A DNA stretch of 32,499 nt. Source: Paulinella micropora. Its lineage: Eukaryota > Cercozoa > Imbricatea > Euglyphida. The stretch lies in assembly GCA_009731375.1 (NCBI GenBank), contig BJOX01000076.1, positions 995,125-1,027,623 on the forward strand, read 5' to 3'. The notes under the pieces are model-generated. The model searched no databases. It was given only the letters and a program-made list of their open reading frames with translations, and was not told the origin of the DNA. Of this stretch, positions 26,273 to 32,499 are shown piece after piece; positions within the stretch are counted from its first letter, which is position 1; the number at the start of each line of letters is the position of its first letter. A program made the translations under genes and the position numbers.

Positions 26273-27074
26273 TCTCTTTGATACCACTCGAGTCCATTCT
26301 ATTAAATATCTGCCGGCGGCGGGCGGAGGCTCTTCTGCCAGGCTTCTCACTTAGGTAGCCTGCGAATGGCAAGCAGGCTACGGTATTTCAACTTATTAAA
26401 ACTTGTGACAGTCAACTGTTTCAACTGCGTAAAAAAACTTGAAGCGGCGGGATTTTTGCCGGTAAAGGTTTAAAAGAATGTATTTACTGATGCCTAGTCT
26501 TTACTATATTCAGTTCGGTTGAAACACTCCGCTAGTGACCTAATTCTTAATCTTAGAACCATAAGTCAAGATCAAGATCGACATATAAATTTATGGATGG
26601 TGTTCCACTAAACGACTTTTAATAATGAAAAACACTTGCCGCTTTTCGTAGAGCTGAAAAGGAAGCATGTAAGTAGGTGAACATAAGTCAGTAGTAAAAA
26701 AACAGGGCGAACAAAGAGAGTAAAAGGCCGCGCCGGACTATTAATACAGGGAGAAGTGAGGAAGGTGAAAAGGGGAAGGGTGAACAAGTCACAACAGAGA
26801 AGAAGAAATTTAAAGATGGTGAAAAGAAAAAAGGGGGACAGGGCCTGGGGAGAAAAGTTAAATCAAAGGAAACGAAATAGGAATCACGGTGGAACAAAGG
26901 GAAAACGAAGAGAAATAAAAGAGGGTGAAAAACGGAAATCGAAGGTAGTGAGAAGAGAGAACTTGAAAGAACAACAATGAAAAGAAAGAGAAAAATGACT
27001 GTAAAACAGGGATGGAGAATTGGCGAACAAAGAAAGGGACGTAAACGAACATTAGGTGGTCTGCATTAACTGAA
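26273..27074. other. Unique sequence and probable 5' UTR of the non-LTR element
   Basis: Up to about 26690 this is ordinary AT-rich sequence without a recognisable gene. From about 26690 to 27074 it becomes purine-rich (AGAAGAAG, GAAAAGGGGAAGGG), consistent with the 5' UTR of the retrotransposon that follows. A Lys/Arg-rich open frame at 26756-26980 reflects that composition and is not called. Confidence 0.45.
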
Positions 27075-27902
27075 ATGAACGCATTGAGTCGAACGGACGG
27101 TGAAGCGAGTGAGCAAATAGACCGCGAAAGCATCACCGCCTCTCCCATCCTTGAATGGTCAATGGTCCGAAAACACAGACCAGTTCATCCAGAGCCTACA
27201 GGCTAACTCAGCGCTAGCTAACACTCATGCATACCACCCGGCAGAACGCAAACAAAAAACAACAGCTCAGAACCAAAACCAACGAGACCCAACTTGTGAG
27301 CTTAGCATAACCGGCATACCATACACCCCCAGCGAAAACACAACACAGATTGTGAAAGCAATGCTAGACGCAAAGCACATTCCATACACGCCAAGCGACA
27401 TCATCAAATGCTTCAGAGCAAAAAGCACAAAACCCACAAGGGGAAGAACCTAAGCACCCACCAGCCATCATGGTGCGTTTCAACTCAAGCAGACTCGAAA
27501 CTCAATTCAAAAAATTCAACCCACTGTAACCATTCACCCACGAAACAGTGGATTGAACAGGCACAGAGGGGGAGGGGGAGGGGGAGGGGGANNNNNNNNN
27601 NGAGGACACCTCGCAGGCAAAACATTCAAATATTCATAAACGAAAGCCTCCCACCAAGCACTGTCATACTCCTTAAACAGGCCATCAAACTGAAGAAGGA
27701 GCTCATTGCGGCCACTGGCGCGACCATCTACGTCTGGACTAGAGACGGCGAAGTCTTCTTCAAAGAGCAGACAAAGGAGCCCAGGTTGGTGATCAAGACA
27801 GAAGAAGACATCAACATCATCAAAGAACTGCACATGCCCCCACAAGCCAAACCAACAACACAACAACACCCCCATGAGCATCTAAATGAGCACCCAAAAT
27901 AA
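27075..27902 (+). pseudogene. ORF1 of the non-LTR element (frameshifted)
   Basis: The ATG at 27075 opens MNALSRTDGEASEQIDRESI and runs to a TAA near 27204. The next part, in a second frame, contains CELSITGIPYTPSENTTQIV...SDIIKCFRAKS, matching the ELxITGIP...xxDIxxxxR pattern of ORF1 RRM-like domains. A further shift near 27440 gives HPPAIMVRFNSSRLETQFKK, then a G-rich run with a 10-N gap. The last frame has NIQIFINESLPPSTVILLKQ...IYVWTRDGEVFFKEQ...LVIKTEEDI, the FP25K-like C-terminal domain of CR1/L2/Jockey-type ORF1 proteins (VFVNE-L...YAWTRNGKVFVR...IxSEEDL). It is probably a nucleic-acid chaperone in intact relatives. At least three frame changes; non-functional. Confidence 0.85.
27592..27601. 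other. 10-N assembly gap after a (GGGGGA)n run
   Basis: The gap follows GAGGGGGAGGGGGAGGGGG at 27566-27591, a strong quadruplex-forming tract inside ORF1. Confidence 0.95.
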
Positions 27903-27929
27903 ACCCCCAGAACATCTCACCCACCCTAA

Positions 27930-27959
27930 TCTATCTATCTATATCTATCTATCTATCTA

Positions 27960-28019
<60 letters not shown>

Positions 28020-28055
28020 CATCTATCCATCTATTATCCATCCATCTATCTATCT
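27930..28055. repeat. (ATCT)n inside LINE ORF2
   Basis: ATCT units with short ATATCT and CCATCT variants, starting 44 bp after the ORF2 ATG and before the endonuclease. The host-wide tetranucleotide has therefore expanded inside a transposon copy after it landed. Confidence 0.93.
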
Positions 28056-28148
28056 ACCTCCTCCCACAATTCAAACCATACCTGTCTCTCACTTCCAAAA
28101 ATAACAAAAATAAAACATATAATAAGAACATAAAAAACAACTGCAACA

Positions 28149-28150
28149 AC

Positions 28151-28188
<38 letters not shown>

Positions 28189-28222
28189 GAAGAAGAAGAA
28201 TAAAAACAACAACAACACACAC
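28149..28222. repeat. (AAT)n/(AAG)n/(AAC)n run inside LINE ORF2
   Basis: ATA, AGA and ACA triplets between the ATCT array and the endonuclease coding part. Confidence 0.93.
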
Positions 28223-28446
28223 AACAATACAATCACAATATACCACACCAACATCCACTCCCTCAAAGCACACCATCAAGACCTAATCACACACCTACAA
28301 CTCCTACCCTTCCAACCAGATATCATCATACTCACAGATAACTACATAACCCAACCAGCCAGTAACAACGCATTTCTTATCCCTGCATACACAGCTAAAC
28401 ATCACAGCGACATCTCAATATACTATAAAAGCAAGATGCACATTAC

Positions 28447-28614
28447 AATAGACGATAAACAAACCATATCGGACTAATGCACAACTCCACTAACACTAAG
28501 AATATATAATAATAAACTTGAAAACAAACCAATAGACGATAAACAAACCATATCGGACTCATGCAAAACTACACTAACACTAAGAATATATAATAATAAA
28601 CTTTTAAAAAACAA
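28447..28614 (+). repeat. 84-bp in-frame tandem duplication in the endonuclease
   Basis: ATAGACGATAAACAAACCAT...CGGACT(A/C)ATGCA...ACACTAAGAATATATAATAA is present twice with an 84-bp period (28 codons). Copy 1 reads GAC-TAA (stop at 28475-28477) where copy 2 reads GAC-TCA. The second copy keeps the original frame, so duplication and stop are secondary damage. Confidence 0.88.
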
Positions 28615-30895
28615 ACTAATACACACAATAATAGGTATGTATAGACGCCCACTCATAGACAAACAATTCATGCATGCATTACAAAATAACATACAGCATA
28701 CTACACAAAACGCCTACAAGCACAATAACACTAGTAGGTGACATCAACAACCTACTCGACAACATACATAAACCACACACAGACTTTCAAAATCTAATGG
28801 TACACAACAACCGCTACACAACAATAACAAAAGCAACAAGACACGACAGGGTGCACACAACATCCCATACACTCATAGACATGATAATCACCAACATCAA
28901 TGCCAACATAGAATCAAACATCATAAGCCCATGCATATCAGACCACCACCCCATATACGCAATAATACACACCCGCACAAGAAAACCAGACACAGACAAC
29001 ACACCCAGACTCACCAAAAACATACACGACAAAAACAAAGACGCAATCCTAGCAAACCTCAAAACAAGGTTAGAATACATCACAGGACAACACAGAAAGC
29101 AGCGACACAAACCAAAAGTTTAGAAACATACAAACAACAATAACAAAATTCATAGAACACTTCGAACGAAAACCCAAGCAATGCAATAGAAGAAAAAGCT
29201 GGTGCAGCCCCATAATAAAGAGGCAAATAAGAAAAAAGCACCTACTATATAAAAAATGGAGAGATAACCCGACAACAGAAAACAAACAGGCATACAGGAC
29301 ACAGAGATACAAAGTCGACAAAATAATACGCAAAGCCAAAAAAGACGAAATAATGAAGACGCTAGAAGAAAATAAAAACAACCCAAAAAAACAACACGGA
29401 AAACTCAGAGAGTTAGTACCTAACAACAAACCACCGAGAGCGTCACCAACCACAATACAGTACAACAACAAAACATACACAGACCCCATAGAAATAGCAA
29501 ACGCACTCAATGATCACTACATAACAATAGGCAAAAAAACAAGCAACAGCATACCAACAACCGAACACAAACAACAACAAGAAGAGAGAGCGGAAGAAAA
29601 CAACAAACACATCCAAGCTTCAAACTACTTAACACAACAGAAGACATTGTAAACAAAACACTTAAAAATATAAACAGAGATAAAGCAGAGGACATATACA
29701 AAATAAAACCAACACTTATAAAAGACATGCACGCCTTCCTCACACCTATACTTACCAACCTCCTCAACAAAGCCATAAATGAAAATAAATACCCAGACGC
29801 ACTCAAAACAACAAAAGTAATAGAACTATACAAAGCCAGCGACACAAGCATGCCAGCCAACTACAGACCGATATCACTACTACCCATAATAGCTAAAGTA
29901 TTTGACACAATAATAAATAATGGACCACCTAACAAAACACAACATAATATCACATACACAATACGCATTCCGACCTTACTCAAGCACAACCATGACAGTC
30001 CAACCATAATAAACCAAATACAAAAAACATAAAGACAAAGAAGAGCTAGTACTAGCTCTTTATGTAGACCTCTCGAAAGCATACGACAAAGTAGAACATT
30101 CAAAGTTACTCGACAAACTTCGACGAAATTTTAACTTCAACGAAGGGAGTCCAGTTCTTTGCGTCCTACTTCTCAAATCGCATTCAAGAAGTCCACACAC
30201 AATATGCCAAGTCCCACAAACGCACCATCACACATGGCATCCCACAAGGCAGCACATTATCCACCACCTTCTTCCTACTCTATATTAACGACATAATCAA
30301 TATTATACAAGGAACAGTATACATATGCAGACGACACAACACTTATAATAACACCCAAAACTCCTACAGACTTACAACAAAAAACACAAACAGAAATAAC
30401 TAAGCTAATAAACTACTTCCACTCTAATAACTTAGTGCCCAACCCAACAAAAACAACATACACAATTTTCCATAAAACAAAGCAAAATATCACAATAACA
30501 ATAAACAACCACACCCTCGAGCAATGCCAACACGCAAAACTCCTGGGCATAGCACTACAACATAGCCTTAAATATGACCAACATCAACAACATAATCCGT
30601 AAACTCCAACCCACAATCTACTCATTATATGCTAAAAAAATATCTAAACACCAAAACGATGAAACAACTATACTACACACATATATCCACACCTCATACA
30701 AAACATCTCCATCTGGGGCACGCATGACAACAAAAAGAAATATATAGATAGTTAGAAACAGAAACAGATGCAGACACGGAAGAGGCTTGCAGGCACACCT
30801 CGACGGGATGGACACGCATCCAACATCCAAAGTGCCACCCACAACCACAAATATGAATGATGCAATGGGTGCACGAAATGCAACTTACAGTCCTA

Positions 30896-30901
30896 AATAA
30901 A
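30896..30901 (+). terminator. Candidate poly(A) signal AATAAA of the non-LTR element
   Basis: Lies about 150 bp after the last RT-domain match and before CAG/AAC-rich sequence and the (ATT)n tail. This is a positional inference only. Confidence 0.4.
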
Positions 30902-31025
30902 AGCAAACAGCAGCAGCAACAGCGGAAGCAGTAGTAGCAGCAGTAGCAGTAGCAGTAGCAGCAACAGCAGCTGAGTAACAAGCAACAACAACAGAACAAA
31001 AACAACAACAACAATATTAAGTTTT
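30902..31025. repeat. CAG/AGT/AAC-rich trinucleotide stretch
   Basis: AGCAGCAGCAACAGC, AGTAGCAGC and AACAAC units; a low-complexity 3' part of or flank to the LINE. Confidence 0.85.
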
Positions 31026-31528
<503 letters not shown>

Positions 31529-31704
31529 GGGAGTACATAGGCCATTGGTCCTTTTCAATGGGCTGATTGGTATAAAGCTCCTAGAGTAATGTTCTATGCC
31601 GTCACTTCCTTTATTCCACCGATTGGTGTGGAGACTTTCCTTATGGAATGGAGGACTGGATGCACATGGCCTTTTGGCTCAGCAATTGGCAGGAGATACA
31701 TTAT
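31529..31704. repeat. Complex island bounded by (ATT)n: probable SINE or LINE 3' fragment
   Basis: About 175 bp of complex sequence (GGAGTACATAGGCCATTGGT...GGCAGGAGATACATT) ending directly in (ATT)n, the same kind of tail as the SINE-like element at 11522. No A/B box pair or coding domain is recognised, so the family is unknown. Confidence 0.45.
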
Positions 31705-31730
31705 TATTATTATTATTATTATTATATCTT

Positions 31731-31772
<42 letters not shown>

Positions 31773-31815
31773 GCATCACATCATCTTGCATGTTAATCAC
31801 TTCGTTTAAATTTTA

Positions 31816-31848
<33 letters not shown>

Positions 31849-31918
31849 ATTGAACAACAACAACAACAACAATAACAACAACAACAACATCATCATCATC
31901 ATCAACAACAACAACAGC

Positions 31919-31950
<32 letters not shown>

Positions 31951-31955
31951 CTTCC
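31705..31955. repeat. Alternating (ATT)n and (AAC)n arrays around a repeat end
   Basis: ATT (31699-31725), AAC (31731-31770), an island (31773-31820), ATT again (31821-31847), then AAC/ATC to 31955. ATT and AAC blocks alternate on the same strand. Confidence 0.9.
31775..31822. repeat. Shared repeat 3' end, copy 1
   Basis: CA(C)ATCATCTTGCATGTTAATCAC followed by TTTAAATTTTATTTTATT matches 32183-32222 (CACCATCTTGCATTAATCAG...TTTAAATTTATT). In both the match runs straight into (ATT)n. Confidence 0.75.
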
Positions 31956-32182
31956 TCCCCTATGTAGGCTAGCTCTGACGATCTACTCTGCATCCCTCAC
32001 TATCTTTCCTCTTCTCCCTCTATTGTTGTTGTTCGACTATAGGGCACACTTTTCTGCTCATCCCTTCTTTCCCTTCTTTCTTTATTTTTTGTTTCGAATT
32101 CCGAGCATTAGAGATCTATAGGTTTAGCAGGCTCTGGCGTCCCGTCGGCCGGGGATGAAAGTGGCGAGTGAAGGCCGTAGCC
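31956..32182. other. Complex sequence, no gene recognised
   Basis: About 225 bp of non-simple sequence preceding the second repeat-end copy; it may be the body of that repeat. No domain, A/B boxes or TIRs found. Confidence 0.4.
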
Positions 32183-32334
<152 letters not shown>

Positions 32335-32499
32335 TAAATCTGCCTTGGAGTGTTGACTGTGACATATTTGAGGGAAATCCCGATGAAAAAACCTAGTCAC
32401 ACTTGCTAAACAGAGTTCCAGCCCAATGGCCTCAAGGCGTTAAACTGTGACGCCAACTCATAACCCTTTGGTGGTAGATGCTGGGGAGGAGGGTCGTTG
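32335..32499. other. Unique sequence at the right edge, no gene recognised
   Basis: Complex sequence with no ORF, RNA or repeat that I can identify. Confidence 0.5.

Larger units (their letters stand above)
27886..30745 (+). pseudogene. ORF2 of the non-LTR element: endonuclease and RT (multiple frameshifts)
   Basis: A start at 27886 (MSTQNKPPEH) runs into inserted microsatellite. Endonuclease: IYHTNIHSLKAHHQDL...PDIIILTDNYI (28235-28354; the usual Glu of the LxET motif is Asp here), then a TAA at 28475, RIYNNKL...IIGMYRRP, LVGDINNLL (about 28733) and SHTLIDMIITN...ISDHHPIYAII (to 28978). The linker region covers about 29130-29650. RT: YPDALKTTKVIELYKASDTS with ANYRPISLLPIIAKVFD (29790-29910), QYAFRPYSSTT (29960), LALYVDLSKAYDKVEH (motif A, 30050-30100), HGIPQGSTLSTTFFLLYIND (motif B, 30230-30295) and TYADDTTLIITP (motif C, 30320-30355). 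The C-terminal MKQLYYTHI and PHLIQNISIWGT lie at 30658-30720. Six or more frame changes and at least one internal stop make this a pseudogene. Confidence 0.9.
27075..30760 (+). mobile_element. Decayed non-LTR retrotransposon (CR1/L2/Jockey-like)
   Basis: Two ORFs in LINE order. ORF1 has an FP-like C-terminal domain; ORF2 has an AP-type endonuclease followed by RT. ORF2's ATG (27886) lies 17 bases before the end of ORF1 (27902). At least seven frameshifts, an 84-bp internal duplication and inserted (ATCT)n/(AAT)n break the frames, so it is dead. AATAAA occurs at 30896-30901 and an (ATT)n array begins at about 31026, so the 3' end may reach there. The plus strand is strikingly rich in A and C and poor in G. 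ORF1 of this type is typical of animal CR1/L2/Jockey relatives; I cannot assign the clade more finely. Confidence 0.88.

Noticed and set aside
26756-26980. Lys/Arg-rich 74-codon ORF
   Set aside because: Explained by the purine-rich strand, probably LINE 5' UTR; no domain and no conservation evidence.

Overview
This is eukaryotic DNA and contains no bacterial-style gene. It is a repeat-dense stretch, probably from an invertebrate animal genome. That guess rests on a two-ORF CR1/L2/Jockey-like non-LTR retrotransposon (27075-30760), a tRNA-derived SINE-like element with an (ATT)n tail (11522-11825), a short TA-flanked inverted-repeat MITE (25989-26272) and extreme tetranucleotide microsatellites. 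The species cannot be fixed from sequence alone, and an alga is not excluded.

Layout. Positions 1-430 are GC-rich with no recognisable gene. Positions about 430-13500 are almost entirely simple repeats: (ATCT)n/(GATA)n, (ATGT)n/(ATAC)n, (ATT)n, (AAC)n, homopyrimidine tracts and a GATGA-type pentamer array. These are punctuated by short complex-sequence islands. The islands are not random: in cluster after cluster the same 30-70 bp island recurs two to nine times, each copy bounded by microsatellite, and one copy is partly inverted. A 51-bp minisatellite (8477-8734) and the SINE-like element lie in this zone. Positions 13500-14186 form a GC-rich island with a plausible terminal exon of an unrecognised host gene, followed by AT-rich sequence with a possible polyadenylation signal.

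The best-defined feature is an apparently intact Ty3/gypsy-like LTR retrotransposon on the minus strand (15367-25651). It has 216-217 bp LTRs with TG...CA ends and about 98% identity, a 4-bp CTTT target duplication, a polypurine tract, a candidate primer-binding site, a 794-codon gag and a roughly 1,900-codon pol (protease, RT, RNase H, integrase, GPY/F). Gag and pol are in one frame, separated by a single UGA followed by CUAG. That is the sequence context known to promote stop-codon readthrough, and pol has no usable ATG at its start. Gag carries a CCCH-type finger and an RGG box instead of CCHC knuckles. A short acidic ORF containing a poly-G run and an assembly gap overlaps the start of gag. 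Two identical 23-nt stem-loops sit just inside the candidate primer-binding site.

Right of it lie the MITE, then the decayed non-LTR element on the plus strand (ORF1 with an FP-like C-terminal domain; ORF2 with endonuclease and RT, broken by frameshifts and an 84-bp internal duplication whose first copy carries a stop, and invaded by microsatellite). The window ends in (ATT)n/(AAC)n arrays with two copies of another repeat end. All four N-gaps fall inside homopurine or homopyrimidine tracts.
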